A DNA stretch of 64,000 bases from Oleiharenicola sp. (GTDB lineage Bacteria > Verrucomicrobiota > Verrucomicrobiia > Opitutales > Opitutaceae). Within the stretch, counting starts at the first letter, position 1. Every line of letters starts with the position of its first letter. The position numbers and the translations under genes were made by a program. Below the pieces are notes generated by a model. It searched no databases. It was not told where the DNA came from and saw only the letters and a list, made by a program, of their open reading frames with translations. Where the stretch lies: assembly GCA_025363455.1 (NCBI GenBank), contig JANYDW010000031.1, forward strand, positions 1 through 64,000. Direction: 5' to 3'. Shown in pieces: positions 41,114-50,196 of the stretch.

Positions 41114-41562
41114 CTTCGGATCTAGGGCGTGTTTTCAAACCACCCTGAGAGGACTAACCACTGATGCTTCGCCTGCCGGCTGCGCTTCAATATCCCCTCC
41201 GCCTGATCGGTTCCGGTTTTGATTCCGGGGAGCGGCTATTCGCCGCTCGGCAATTTGGCTTGTCTATCGGCGATTAGCCGACCCCCGAAATCCAGGGTGG
41301 AGCCGATAAGGCGGAGCGCACCAAGTAGCAGAGCCGTTAGGCGAGGCATGAGTGGTTAAAACCGGATCGATGTTTCGGCGCTTTGGCGTTGGTTGCAGGG
41401 TTTGACGCCACACCCTCGTACCCCGAAGCTTGCGTCGGCTTGGTCGGGATGTAGGAGCCTGCTTGCAGGCGAATCTGCGGTCGGTCCGGTGGCGGGCGTT
41501 CCGAATAGCGTGCAAGCAGGCTCCTACAGAAAAAATAAAATTCCCTTCACCGCTTACTGTTT
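41114..41562. other. Gene-free stretch with one palindromic repeat
   Basis: No supported gene. Positions 41450-41528 hold a TGTAGGAGCC ... GGCTCCTACA palindromic repeat with TGCTTGCAGGC and GTGCAAGCAGG inner arms. The remainder contains no feature that could be assigned. Confidence 0.65.
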
Positions 41563-42255
41563 ATGTTTACTTCCAACCCTTGCGTCAGGCGCGTGGACAA
41601 TTTCCAGGCCCTGGCCACCACTCCATTCGCGGAAGGCGTCAATGCCCTTTGCTGGGAGCGGAAGCTCCCGGGTGATTTTGGCGAGGTGGTGAAACTGCTA
41701 GGGGCAGGCGAGGGGATCGTCACCCTCGACGCGTCGCGTCTCACGAGCCTTCGCGTGAGCGCAAACGGTCGGGCGGCGATTGATATCATGCTCTCCGACC
41801 TGCGGCTCCTGCAGGAACTGGGCCGTGATCCAGGGCTCAACTGCATCCACGCCTACCCGCGTGACGAGGAGCCGGGTCCGGTGGCAACGGATGTTTTCTC
41901 CTTCCACGCTGACAGCGCTCCGGTCGAGGCTGACACCTGGCTCTGCACCTACCATGGGGCGCCGAGCGAGGGCCTGCGGAACGAAGAGGCGGAGCGGAAA
42001 GTGGACGTCCCCGCCACCCGGGCCGCTCTCCTCAAGATTTTCGGCGGGGCGGACGACGACGCCTTCCGCGAGTTCCTGCGGGAAAACTGCTATGATCTCC
42101 ATTACGCGCCGATTTCGGGCGCGCAGCCGTATTCGTTCGGCGTGGGCCATCTCTGGCGCATCGCTGTCGATTGGCCGGGCAGTCCGGTTCCGCCTTGCGT
42201 CCACCGCGCCCCGGCGGCGGGGCTCGGCGAGGCGAGGTTATTACTCATTTCCTGA
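41563..42255 (+). CDS. DUF1826-like protein
   Basis: The 230-residue protein resembles DUF1826: an N-terminal helical part, then VFSFHADSAPVEADTWLCTY followed by HGAP, and near the end a short PCVHRAPA motif followed by RLLLIS, similar to the LCTYxGPG and HRSP patterns of that family. The function of DUF1826 is unknown. No signal peptide is seen. The match is from memory of motif order and is only moderate. A perfect 18-bp palindrome directly follows the stop codon. Confidence 0.6.
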   Translation: MFTSNPCVRRVDNFQALATTPFAEGVNALCWERKLPGDFGEVVKLLGAGEGIVTLDASRLTSLRVSANGRAAIDIMLSDLRLLQELGRDPGLNCIHAYPRDEEPGPVATDVFSFHADSAPVEADTWLCTYHGAPSEGLRNEEAERKVDVPATRAALLKIFGGADDDAFREFLRENCYDLHYAPISGAQPYSFGVGHLWRIAVDWPGSPVPPCVHRAPAAGLGEARLLLIS

Positions 42256-42587
42256 TGCGGTGAGCTCACCGCACGGGACCAGTCCCCAACCTTCGTGGTG
42301 GCGGGGAGGAGGAGCCGGAAGGATTGAACCACGGAGTCACCGAGGCACAGAAGTTTGAACCGAACTTTCTGCCCGAGGGCTCCATCGATTGCAGGGCGGG
42401 CAAGCAACGAACAGTTTGCAGCAATGGGTGAGGAGAGCCCGGCGGGTCATCGACGTATCGTACCGTAGAGCAACTACCCAAGTAGGTGCGGGTTTTTGAT
42501 TTGCGGCAGCAACTCTCCTGCGTCTCGCTCGTGTTCTGCGAGGGCCGGTCGGACCGGCCGATTCTTTCCACCCCCAGCAACCCGCCC
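42256..42587. other. Gene-free stretch opening with an 18-bp palindrome
   Basis: TGCGGTGAGCTCACCGCA at 42256-42273 is a perfect palindrome directly after the preceding stop codon, perhaps a terminator without a T-run. A low-complexity ACCACGGAGTCACCGAGG tract lies at about 42327. No gene is supported in this stretch; a longer frame through it is just an upstream extension of the next gene. Confidence 0.6.
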
Positions 42588-43928
42588 ATGAATTCCCTTG
42601 TTACCCGTCGCGCTTTCATCCGTTCCGCCAGCCTCGCCTCGGCGGCCGCGGCCGCCTTTCCCGCCGTGCTGAAATCGCAGACTGCCGGCACCCCGACGCC
42701 GAACAACCGGCTTAATGTCGCCTGCATCGGCGTCGGCGGTCGCGGCGAGGCGGCGGTCGACGGCCTCAAAGCGGAAAACTTCGTGGCCTTCTGCGACGTG
42801 GATGATGAGCGCGCCAGCAAGACCTTCGCCACTTACCCGGATGTGCCGCGTTTCAAGGACTACCGGGAGTTGTTGGACAAGATGGGCGGCAAGATCGACG
42901 CGGTGACCGTGTCCACCCCGGACCACATGCATTACCCGATCGCCATGGCCGCCCTCTCGCTGGGCAAGCACGTCATGGTGGAAAAACCCCTGACGCACAC
43001 CATCTGGGAGTCCCGTCAGTTGGCCAAGCTTGCGGCCGAAAAGAAGGTGGCGACCATCATGGGCAATCAGGGTCATGCCAACGAAGGCACCCGGATGCTC
43101 AAGGAGTGGTACGAGGCCGGCGTCCTTGGCGAGGTGGCCGAGATCCACAGCTGGACCGACCGCCCGATCTGGCCGCAGGGCGTGAAGGCGCCAGACCATA
43201 GCAAGTTCATGCCGGTGGTGCCGGGTACGCTCGACTGGAATCTCTGGCTCGGCGTCGCCCCCGAGCGGGCTTACGATCCCTCCATCATGCCGTTCAACTG
43301 GCGCGGCTTCTGGGATTTCGGCACGGGTGCCCTCGGGGATATGGGCTGCCACATCCTGGACGGCACCTTTTGGGCTCTCGGTCTCGACGCTCCGGTGCGG
43401 GTCGAGGCGATCAGTGGCAAGGCCAACAAGCTTAGCGGGCCCACCTCCTCCATGATCGTCTATCATTTTGCCGGCCGCGGCGCCCGCCCGGCGATCAAGT
43501 GGACCTGGTATGACGGCGGCCTTCAGCCCGCCCTTCCGGATTTCTGGGCCGACGACAAGCCGTTCCCGGAAAACGGCACACTGATTGTTGGGAGCAAGAA
43601 TACGGTCCTCGCGCCGACCTATTACGAAAGCATTCGCATCGTGCCCGAGGCGAAGATGAAGGCAGCCCAGCCGTCCCTTCCGGCCAAGACGCTCCCGCGC
43701 GTCGAGGGCGGACATTTCGCCGAGTGGATCCGTGCCTGCAAGGGCGGGCCCGCCGCCGGTTCCAACTTCGCCTACGCCTCACGGCTCACCGAACTCTGCC
43801 TCCTGAGCAACATTGCTGTCCGCGCCCGCCGTCCCATCGAGTGGGACGCCACCGCCATGAAGATCACCAACCTTGCCTCGGCCAATCAATACCTCACCAA
43901 GGAATATCGCCCCGGTTTCGGGGTGTGA
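42588..43928 (+). CDS. Tat-exported Gfo/Idh/MocA-family oxidoreductase
   Basis: The 446-residue protein starts with a Tat signal (VTRRAFIRSASLASAAAAAF). The Rossmann part is NVACIGVGGRGEAAVDGL, with the family motif in HVMVEKPLTHT. The substrate domain includes GFWDFGTGALGDMGCHILDG. Exported members of this family, common in Verrucomicrobia and Planctomycetes, are thought to carry a tightly bound NAD(P) and act on sugar ends, but few have been tested. The start at 42588 was chosen because it begins the Tat signal; the upstream extension runs through the intergenic region. Confidence 0.92.
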   Translation: MNSLVTRRAFIRSASLASAAAAAFPAVLKSQTAGTPTPNNRLNVACIGVGGRGEAAVDGLKAENFVAFCDVDDERASKTFATYPDVPRFKDYRELLDKMGGKIDAVTVSTPDHMHYPIAMAALSLGKHVMVEKPLTHTIWESRQLAKLAAEKKVATIMGNQGHANEGTRMLKEWYEAGVLGEVAEIHSWTDRPIWPQGVKAPDHSKFMPVVPGTLDWNLWLGVAPERAYDPSIMPFNWRGFWDFGTGALGDMGCHILDGTFWALGLDAPVRVEAISGKANKLSGPTSSMIVYHFAGRGARPAIKWTWYDGGLQPALPDFWADDKPFPENGTLIVGSKNTVLAPTYYESIRIVPEAKMKAAQPSLPAKTLPRVEGGHFAEWIRACKGGPAAGSNFAYASRLTELCLLSNIAVRARRPIEWDATAMKITNLASANQYLTKEYRPGFGV

Positions 43929-43975
43929 GGTATCCTGTAACCAAAAATCACTACACGATTCGCCGCTTTAATCCT

Positions 43976-44007
43976 GTCCTTGGATCCTTCACTTCGTTCA
44001 AGATGAC
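43976..44007. repeat. Half copy of the GTCATCCTGAG-type element
   Basis: The right half only: GTCCTTGGATCCTTCACTTC then GTTCAAGATGACGC, diverged from the arms at 45909-46000 and 58884-58966. Confidence 0.6.
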
Positions 44008-44040
44008 GCATTAGTTTGAAGAACCCCCGCCCATTTCCCC

Positions 44041-44493
44041 ATGTCCCAATCCAATAACAACCCCGCTCGCTGCGAACTGACGTATGCCTTCCTGCTCCTG
44101 CGGCTCTTCCTCGCCCTGCGTGCGCTGATGTCCTGCATCGAGAAATTCGAGTCCGGCGGCACCTACTCAGTCGCGAACTACACCACCAACATGACGCGCA
44201 TGGCGACGGGCATCACCGGCGCCTCGTTTCTCCCGTTGTGGGCGACCAAAGCCTTCGCCTTGCCGCTTGGCTATCTCCTCGGTGTGCTGGGCGTAGCGCT
44301 GTTGCTGGGCCTCAAGACCCGGTTGACCCTCGTCGTGATGGGCCTGCTCTATATCGCCCTGGCTTTCGGCCTCATGGCCGTGCAGCAGGGTGACGGCGTG
44401 GCCTGGCTCGGGGTCTATTTGCTGACCGTCGTCGCCGCACTGGCGCTGGTGCGTTACAACCGCTTCGCCATCTGGGCCGACCAACATGACTGA
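44041..44493 (+). CDS. DoxX-like integral membrane protein
   Basis: The 150-residue protein has four hydrophobic segments (TYAFLLLRLFLALRALMS; FALPLGYLLGVLGVALLLGL; TLVVMGLLYIALAFGLMAV; WLGVYLLTVVAALALV), the DoxX-like four-helix pattern, with RLFLALRALMSCIEKFE near the start. The role is unknown. Its end overlaps the following Gfo/Idh start by 8 bp, so the two genes are translationally coupled. A link to the exported oxidoreductase's redox chain is possible but unproven. Confidence 0.72.
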   Translation: MSQSNNNPARCELTYAFLLLRLFLALRALMSCIEKFESGGTYSVANYTTNMTRMATGITGASFLPLWATKAFALPLGYLLGVLGVALLLGLKTRLTLVVMGLLYIALAFGLMAVQQGDGVAWLGVYLLTVVAALALVRYNRFAIWADQHD

Positions 44494-45880
44494 ACCTCTC
44501 GCGTCCACCCCCGCGGATTTCACCCGCCGCGACTTCCTGTCGACTGGCCTCAAACTCGGCGCGGCCGTCCTCGTGGCGCCGCGCGTCGCTCGGGCCCAAG
44601 CCACCTCGGGCCAGGCCGCGCTCAACGTGGCGCTCATCGGCTGCGGCGAGCAGGGCCGGGTGCTGCTCAACGCCGCGCTCAAGATCCCCGACATCCGCTT
44701 CCAGGCCGTGTGCGACATCTGGCCCTACAACCGTACCTACGGTGAGCGCCTGCTGAAAAAATTCGGCCACGAGGCGCGGCCCTTCGAGGACTACAAGGAG
44801 ATGCTCGCGACCGTGCCCGACCTCGATGCCGTCATCGTGGCGACGCCGGACTTCATGCACGCGGAGCATACCAATTTCTGCCTCCGCGCCGGCAAGCACG
44901 TCTATTGCGAGAAACTGATGGCCAACACGGTCGACAACGCCCGTTCGATGGTGCTGACGGCCCGCGAGACGAAGAAGCACCTCCAGATCGGTCACCAGCG
45001 CCGGAGCAACCCACGTTATCAATACGCCCGGGAGAAGGTGGTCAACGAGGCAAAGCTCCTCGGTCGCATCACCAACATCAACGGCCAGTGGAACCGCAGC
45101 GTGAGTGCGGACCTCGGCTGGCCCGAGAAATACGCCCTGTCCGAGGCCGCCCTGCACAAGTACGGCTTCACGAACATGCACGAGTTCCGGAACTGGCGCT
45201 GGTTCAAGAAATATGCCGGCGGCCCGATCTCCGACCTCGGGGCGCACCAGATCGACGTCTTCAACTGGTTCCTCGGCGCCAACCCCAGCTCGGTCATGGC
45301 CGGCGGCGGCGCCGACTACTATGAGAACCACGAGTGGTACGACAACGTGATGACGATTTACGAATTCCCCACCGCGCAGGGACCGGTGCGGGCCTTCTAC
45401 CAGGTTCTCACCACGACGAGCGCCGGCGGCGGGTACATGGAGTATTTCATGGGCATCGAGGGCTCGCTCAAGATGTCCGAAAATCCGGCGTACACCAAGC
45501 TGTTCCGCGAGGCCCGCGCGCCCGAGTGGGACCAGTGGGTTACCAAGGGCATCATCCGCAAGCCCGGTACGCCCGAGGAAGGCGCGGAGAAGCTGCTGCC
45601 CTGGGAAAAGCCGCGTCCGAAATTCGGCGCCCCGGCCCGGACCAGCGTCGTGGACGTCCGCGAGACCGCGGCGCTGTCCTCTTGGGACATGCCCGTCACG
45701 CTCGACAAGGCGATCCACCAGCCGCACCTCGAGAACTTCTTCGATACCATCCGCGGCAAGGCGACGCTGAACTGCCCGGCCGAGACCGCCTTCGCCAGCG
45801 CCGTTACCATCCTCAAGGTCAACGAGGCCGTCGCCGCCCGCCAGATGCTGACCTTCAAGCCCGAGGATTTTGTAGCGTGA
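44486..45880 (+). CDS. Tat-exported Gfo/Idh/MocA-family oxidoreductase
   Basis: The 464-residue protein has a Tat signal (FTRRDFLSTGLKLGAAVLVA) and a Rossmann fold with VALIGCGEQGRVLLNAAL. The family motif is HVYCEKLMANT, with Leu where Pro is usual, a small deviation near the catalytic lysine. The C-terminal part includes YAGGPISDLGAHQIDVFNWF, with Asp and His in place. It overlaps the DoxX-like gene. Probable periplasmic action on a sugar, substrate unknown. Confidence 0.92.
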   Translation: MTEPLASTPADFTRRDFLSTGLKLGAAVLVAPRVARAQATSGQAALNVALIGCGEQGRVLLNAALKIPDIRFQAVCDIWPYNRTYGERLLKKFGHEARPFEDYKEMLATVPDLDAVIVATPDFMHAEHTNFCLRAGKHVYCEKLMANTVDNARSMVLTARETKKHLQIGHQRRSNPRYQYAREKVVNEAKLLGRITNINGQWNRSVSADLGWPEKYALSEAALHKYGFTNMHEFRNWRWFKKYAGGPISDLGAHQIDVFNWFLGANPSSVMAGGGADYYENHEWYDNVMTIYEFPTAQGPVRAFYQVLTTTSAGGGYMEYFMGIEGSLKMSENPAYTKLFREARAPEWDQWVTKGIIRKPGTPEEGAEKLLPWEKPRPKFGAPARTSVVDVRETAALSSWDMPVTLDKAIHQPHLENFFDTIRGKATLNCPAETAFASAVTILKVNEAVAARQMLTFKPEDFVA

Positions 45881-45908
45881 GCCGCCGCAACCTTTGAACC
45901 AAATGCCT

Positions 45909-46000
45909 GTCATTCTGAGCGCAGCGAAGAATCCACGGCCACAACTCAATAACCGCTTATTCCTTCCCGTTCGTGGATCCTTCGCTGCGCTCAGGATGAC
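45909..46000. repeat. GTCATTCTGAG/CTCAGGATGAC palindromic element
   Basis: Left arm GTCATTCTGAGCGCAGCGAA and right arm TTCGCTGCGCTCAGGATGAC form a long inverted repeat, with GTGGATCC near the loop. It lies between the Gfo/Idh gene and the discoidin-like gene and could act as a terminator. Confidence 0.85.
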
Positions 46001-46027
46001 AAACGGTATATCCCAATTCTCCCTCCC

Positions 46028-46681
46028 ATGATCCGCCGCATCCTTCCCCTGTTTCTCCTTCTCCTCGTTCCGGCTGCGCTCAGCGCGCAGGACCTCGTGC
46101 CCATTCCACTCGAACTGCCGAAGCCGCTCTTCGTGGGCACGCCCGTGCCGTTCAAGGTGCCGAACCTTGAGAAGGCCAGCACGGCCAAGCGTCCGCCGTT
46201 TATGGCGCCGGCCGGCACCGTGAACCTCGCCAAGGGCAAGCCGGTCACAGCCAGCGATACCTTCCCGGTCATTGGCGAGATCGGTTTCGTCACCGATGGT
46301 GAGAAGGACGGCACTGAGGGAACCTTCGTGGAGTTCGGCCCCGAGCTGCAGTGGGTGCAGATCGACCTCGGCGAGCCCGCCGCGCTCTACGCGATTGTGC
46401 TCTGGCATTTCCACGCCCAGGCCCGCGTTTACCACGATGTCATCGTGCAGGTGTCGGACGATCCGGCTTTCAAGACCGGCGTGACGACACTCTACAACAA
46501 CGATTACGACAACAGCGCCAAAATGGGTGTGGGCAAGGATCCGTCGTATGTTGAGACGAGCGAAGGCCGCTTGATCGACGCCAAGGGCGCGAAAGCCCGC
46601 TACGTCCGGCTCTACAGCAACGGCAACACCACGAGCGAGCTGAACCACTACGTCGAGGTCGAGGTCTACGGGAAAAAATAG
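46028..46681 (+). CDS. Exported discoidin (F5/8 type C)-like protein
   Basis: The 217-residue protein has a signal peptide (RILPLFLLLLVPAALSAQ) and one F5/8-type-C-like beta-sandwich: NLAKGKPVTASDTFP, FVTDGEKDGTEGTFVEFG, LQWVQIDLGEPAALYAIVLW, VIVQVSDDPAF and ARYVRLYSNGNTT. Such domains bind sugars at the surface. It lies after the exported oxidoreductase and may hold a carbohydrate ligand. The gene's leader is pyrimidine-rich and without a Shine-Dalgarno sequence. Confidence 0.83.
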   Translation: MIRRILPLFLLLLVPAALSAQDLVPIPLELPKPLFVGTPVPFKVPNLEKASTAKRPPFMAPAGTVNLAKGKPVTASDTFPVIGEIGFVTDGEKDGTEGTFVEFGPELQWVQIDLGEPAALYAIVLWHFHAQARVYHDVIVQVSDDPAFKTGVTTLYNNDYDNSAKMGVGKDPSYVETSEGRLIDAKGAKARYVRLYSNGNTTSELNHYVEVEVYGKK

Positions 46682-46887
46682 TTTCTTCCGGTCGTGAACT
46701 CCGCCGCCGCCAAAGGGGAGATTTACGAAGGTGAGCTGCTTGGTTGTTGCCCCGACACACCCCGTCGCTTCGCGCCACCCCTCTTGCTAGAGGGGATCCA
46801 AACCTTTGCAGCTGAAGTTCCCCTCTACCAAGAGGGGTGCCCGCCGGGCGGGGTGTGTGGATTGGTGAGCAACTTTTGCCTTTCGCC

Positions 46888-48318
46888 ATGACCGCGCCTG
46901 ACACCTCACGGCGCCTCGACGCCGGTCTGCTCCTGCTGGTGTTGCTCGTTGCGCTGGGCCTGCGCTGCTTCGACCTCGCGGCGCGACCCATGCACGCGGA
47001 CGAGGCGAACCAAGCGGTGAAGCTCGGGCAGCTGCTCGAGAAGGGCATCTACGCGTTTGACCCAGCGGATCACCATGGGCCGACGCTGTATTATTTCGGC
47101 CTGATCCCGGCATGGCTGCGCGGACAGACCACGCTGGCGGCGCTGGATGAGACCACGGTGCGGCTCACACCCGCGCTCGCCGGGGTGGTGGCGGTGGGCC
47201 TGCTCTGGCTGCTCGTGCGGCCGTGGGGCCGCTGGCCGGCGTTGCTCGCGGCGGGGCTGCTGGCGGTGTCGCCGGCGGCGGTTTATTACAGCCGATATTT
47301 TATTCAGGAAACCCTGTTGGTAACGTTCACGCTCGGCGCGCTCGTGTGCGGACAACGCTGGTGGCGCTCGGGCCGGGTCGGATGGGTGGTCGCAACTGGC
47401 CTTTGCTTGGGCCTGATGATGGCAACCAAGGTCAGCTCCCTCGTCTACGCGGCCGTGGCGGTGTTGGCGCTGGCGGCGAGTGGCGCAACGAAGCGCCCGG
47501 GCCGCTCACTCAGGCGCGCAGCGGGGATCGCGCTGGTAGTCGCGCTGCCCGTGGTGGGGTTGTTCTATTCGTCGTTCGGGCGCAATCACGACGGCCTGCG
47601 TGAGGCGGTGCATTCGATTGATCTCATGGCCATCAAGGCGACCGCGGGTCAATCGGGTCACGAGAAGCCGTGGTGGTATTACGGGAGCCTGTTCGTCTGG
47701 CAGAAGAACGGATACATCTGGGACCAGACGCTTTTCCTGCTGCCCGCGCTAGCTGGTGGCGTCGTGGCGCTGCGCCGACGCGGCCTGCCGCGGTTTTTGG
47801 CGATTAATACGGCGGTTCTTGCGATCATTTTATCCGTCACGCCCTACAAGACGCCGTGGCTGGCGGTGGGCATCATCCCGGGATTGTGCGCGCTGGCGGC
47901 GCAGGCCCTGGGGCAGCTGCGCCGGCCGGTGGCCCTGCCACTGGCATTCTTCATGGTCTTGAGCCTGATCTGGCAGATGAGGCAGGCGGTGTTTCTTCGT
48001 CCGGCGGACGAGCGGAATCCCTTCGCCTATGTCCATACGTCGCCCGACATGAAAAAGGTGGCGGCCCTTGCTGACGCCGCACCGGTGGGCCCGATCAAGA
48101 TCATCAGCCCCGAATACTGGCCGTTGCCGTGGTATCTCCGCCACCGGCCCGAGACGGGTTACTGGAAAGAGCCGCCGGCGGATTGCGACGGGGCGTTGGT
48201 GTTTGCCGATGCGGCTCAGGCCGGGGCGGTGCGCGAGCGGTTGAAAGGAAAATACCGCGAGGGTTTCCTTGGCCTCCGGCCGGGATTTGTGTTTGTGGTG
48301 TTTGAGCGGGAGATGTAG
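46888..48318 (+). CDS. GT39/Agl23-like membrane glycosyltransferase
   Basis: The 476-residue protein has about ten membrane helices and the GT-C fold's first-loop acidic motif (ARPMHADEANQAVK, with DE). It resembles TIGR03663, a family named flippase activity-associated Agl23 and related to GT39 polyprenyl-phosphate-dependent transferases. It includes DHHGPTLYYFGLIPAW and ILSVTPYKTPWLAVGIIPGL. It would move a sugar from a lipid carrier on the outer face of the membrane. The start at 46888 skips a 17-codon extension. Its TAG stop lies in a palindromic repeat shared with the convergent apbE. Confidence 0.88.
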   Translation: MTAPDTSRRLDAGLLLLVLLVALGLRCFDLAARPMHADEANQAVKLGQLLEKGIYAFDPADHHGPTLYYFGLIPAWLRGQTTLAALDETTVRLTPALAGVVAVGLLWLLVRPWGRWPALLAAGLLAVSPAAVYYSRYFIQETLLVTFTLGALVCGQRWWRSGRVGWVVATGLCLGLMMATKVSSLVYAAVAVLALAASGATKRPGRSLRRAAGIALVVALPVVGLFYSSFGRNHDGLREAVHSIDLMAIKATAGQSGHEKPWWYYGSLFVWQKNGYIWDQTLFLLPALAGGVVALRRRGLPRFLAINTAVLAIILSVTPYKTPWLAVGIIPGLCALAAQALGQLRRPVALPLAFFMVLSLIWQMRQAVFLRPADERNPFAYVHTSPDMKKVAALADAAPVGPIKIISPEYWPLPWYLRHRPETGYWKEPPADCDGALVFADAAQAGAVRERLKGKYREGFLGLRPGFVFVVFEREM

Positions 48319-48388
48319 GGCGGGATCGCTGATCCCGCCTTCGTGGGCGACCTAGCGTTCGCGGCGGGATCAGCGATCCCGCCCTACA
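48314..48388. repeat. Palindromic repeat carrying stop codons of two convergent genes
   Basis: Starts TGTAGGGCGGGATCGCTGAT and ends GATCAGCGATCCCGCCCTACA in mirror form. The GT39 stop (TAG, 48316-48318) and the apbE stop (TGA on the minus strand, 48370-48372) both lie inside it. Confidence 0.9.
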
Positions 48389-49194
48389 GTTGCCGTCGAC
48401 CCGTTAGCCCGTGTGATCGCGGCGCCATAGTCGGCGTGCTCTTGGCAGAATTCGAGGACGGCGTCATCGGTCATCACGAAAAATGCGGTGGAGAGAGCGT
48501 CGGCCTCGGCGGCGTTGGCCGCGAAGGACCAGATGCGTCGCGTGCGACCGGCGGGGGAACCGGTCCGGGGGTCGATGAGGTGGGCGCCTTGGACGGCGAT
48601 GCCCGAGCCGCTTACGGCGCGGTGGGCGAACAACATTACCTCGTCCGCGACGCCGATGGGCCAGCCTGCATCGTTGGGCGGGGCAGCCAGCGCGAGGGCC
48701 GTGCTGCCGCCGCTTTGCAGGCAAGCGGTAGTCACATCCCACTCGGCGAGAACCTCTGCCATTCGGTCCAGCGCGTAACCCTTGCCCACCGCCCCCAAGT
48801 CGAGATGCAGCCGCTCGGTGAGTGAGGTCAGGGTGTGCGACGTGGGATCGAGGGCGAAAAGCGGTTCGTCCGATCCGGCCGGGCGCGGCGTAGCGTAGGC
48901 GGGGTCGAAGGCTCGATTGGTCAGCGCCGAGATCTGCGCCGCGGTGAGCAGGCATTGCAGGGCATCCTCGCCGAGGACCATGCTGGCGCCGGTGGTGAGT
49001 CGGTTGGCCCGGGCGATGTCGCTGCTCTCGATGTAGCGGCTCAGTTCGTTTTCAAGCCGGTCGAGCTCGAGGAAGGCGGCAGCAGCGGCTTGCCGGGCAT
49101 ATTCCGCGGGGCGGCCGGCGATAAAAATTTGGAACGTGGTGGCCATGGCTTCATGGCTGTAGACAGGCCAGTTCATGTGCGGGGTGTCTGCCAA
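48370..49194 (-). CDS. apbE: FAD:protein FMN transferase ApbE
   Basis: The 274-residue protein matches ApbE: MATTFQIFIAG near the start, LDRLENELSRYIESSDIARA, HLDLGAVGKGYALDRMAEVL, CLQSGGSTALALA, and HLIDPRTGSPAGR. It attaches FMN covalently to threonine of target flavoproteins using FAD and Mg2+. Exported ApbE proteins have a lipoprotein signal; none is seen here, so it may act in the cytoplasm, for example on a fumarate-reductase-like protein. The target is not in the window. The last residues (TVGRDR) are encoded by the palindromic repeat at 48314-48388. The in-frame ATG at 49176 is an alternative start. Confidence 0.92.
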   Translation of the reverse strand: MADTPHMNWPVYSHEAMATTFQIFIAGRPAEYARQAAAAAFLELDRLENELSRYIESSDIARANRLTTGASMVLGEDALQCLLTAAQISALTNRAFDPAYATPRPAGSDEPLFALDPTSHTLTSLTERLHLDLGAVGKGYALDRMAEVLAEWDVTTACLQSGGSTALALAAPPNDAGWPIGVADEVMLFAHRAVSGSGIAVQGAHLIDPRTGSPAGRTRRIWSFAANAAEADALSTAFFVMTDDAVLEFCQEHADYGAAITRANGSTATVGRDR

Positions 49195-49221
49195 CTTGCA
49201 GCTGGCATTGGTTTGGAAAGC

Positions 49222-49293
49222 TGTAGGAGCGGCTTTATGCCGCGATTCGTGGGCGGCACCACGTTCGGGTCGCGGCGTAAAGCCGCTCCTACA
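49222..49293. repeat. TGTAGGAGCGGC-type palindromic repeat
   Basis: Starts TGTAGGAGCGGCTTTATGCC and ends GGCGTAAAGCCGCTCCTACA. It lies between the convergent ends of apbE's upstream side and the GT2 gene end, and may terminate the GT2 gene. Confidence 0.88.
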
Positions 49294-49303
49294 AGGGAAA
49301 TGT

Positions 49304-50011
49304 TCATCGCATCGCGGCGGGGCGGGGAAGCACGCGGCGGAGACGGAGCATCTCGCGGAACGGCTGCCACCAGAGGTTGCCGAGATGGTATTTGGAGTCG
49401 CCCTGCAGCCGCGGATGATGGTGCACGGGGAGTTCGCCTGCGCGCAGTCCGGCCGCCACGGCCATCGCGGGCAAAAATGACTGCATCAGCGGCGATGGCT
49501 GCAGGGTCGCGATCACGGCGCGTCGAAAGACGCGCAGCTGGCAGCCGGCGTCGTGGAGCCCGTCGCGCAGGACGCGGCTCCGGACAGCGTTGGCCAGGCT
49601 CGACATCGCGCGGCGCAGCGGGCTGTCGTGCCGTTCGCGGCGCCAGCCACAGGCGACGTCCAGGTGCTGTTGCTCGAGCAGGGTGAGCAGGGCGGGGAAG
49701 TCCGCCGGGTCGTTTTGCCCGTCGCCATCCATGGTCAAAATGATTTCACCCCTTGCCTGACGGAGGCCGGTGAATAGCGCCGTAGCCTGCCCTTGGTTGC
49801 CCGGGAGGGTGAGCACGTGACAATGAGGGTCGGCCGCAGCCATCCGGTCCAGTTCCCGTCCGGTGCCGTCGGTACTGCCATCGTCCACCAGGATCGCCTC
49901 GTAGCCCGGATCGAGCCGCGCCAACACGGCGCAGGCGGCGGGGACGACGGACGCGACGCTGCCCGCTTCCTGATAAAAAGGAATGATGAGGGAGCAGCGG
50001 GGGGAGGACAT
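49304..50011 (-). CDS. Family 2 glycosyltransferase (polyprenyl-phosphate mannosyltransferase-like)
   Basis: The 235-residue protein is a GT-A fold family 2 transferase: CSLIIPFYQEAGSVASV, ILVDDGSTDGT, NQGQATALFTGLRQA, ILTMDGDGQNDPADFP (the metal-binding D-x-D) and GCQLRVFRR. No membrane helices follow, as in single-domain dolichol-phosphate-type transferases. It could load a sugar onto a lipid carrier for the GT39-like protein encoded at 46888. The start at 50011 was chosen as the first methionine before the strand. Confidence 0.9.
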   Translation of the reverse strand: MSSPRCSLIIPFYQEAGSVASVVPAACAVLARLDPGYEAILVDDGSTDGTGRELDRMAAADPHCHVLTLPGNQGQATALFTGLRQARGEIILTMDGDGQNDPADFPALLTLLEQQHLDVACGWRRERHDSPLRRAMSSLANAVRSRVLRDGLHDAGCQLRVFRRAVIATLQPSPLMQSFLPAMAVAAGLRAGELPVHHHPRLQGDSKYHLGNLWWQPFREMLRLRRVLPRPAAMR

Positions 50012-50196
50012 GGCGGCGGTCGTTCGACCATACCATAGCCTGAACCGGACGATCGCCAAGCCTTACCCTCCGGCCGACAGCGGCCGGAAGCGCGCGCCGC
50101 ACAATTTCATTAATCTGTCTGGCCCAGCCACAGAATTCCCGTTTTACTGGAAATGGTTTCAGTCGTTTTTCCTCCCGCGAACCTTCCCATTCCTCC

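Noticed and set aside
44372-46648. 758-codon minus-strand frame opposite the DoxX-like, Gfo/Idh and discoidin-like genes
   Set aside because: It spans three well-supported plus-strand genes and a repeat; a codon-bias shadow.
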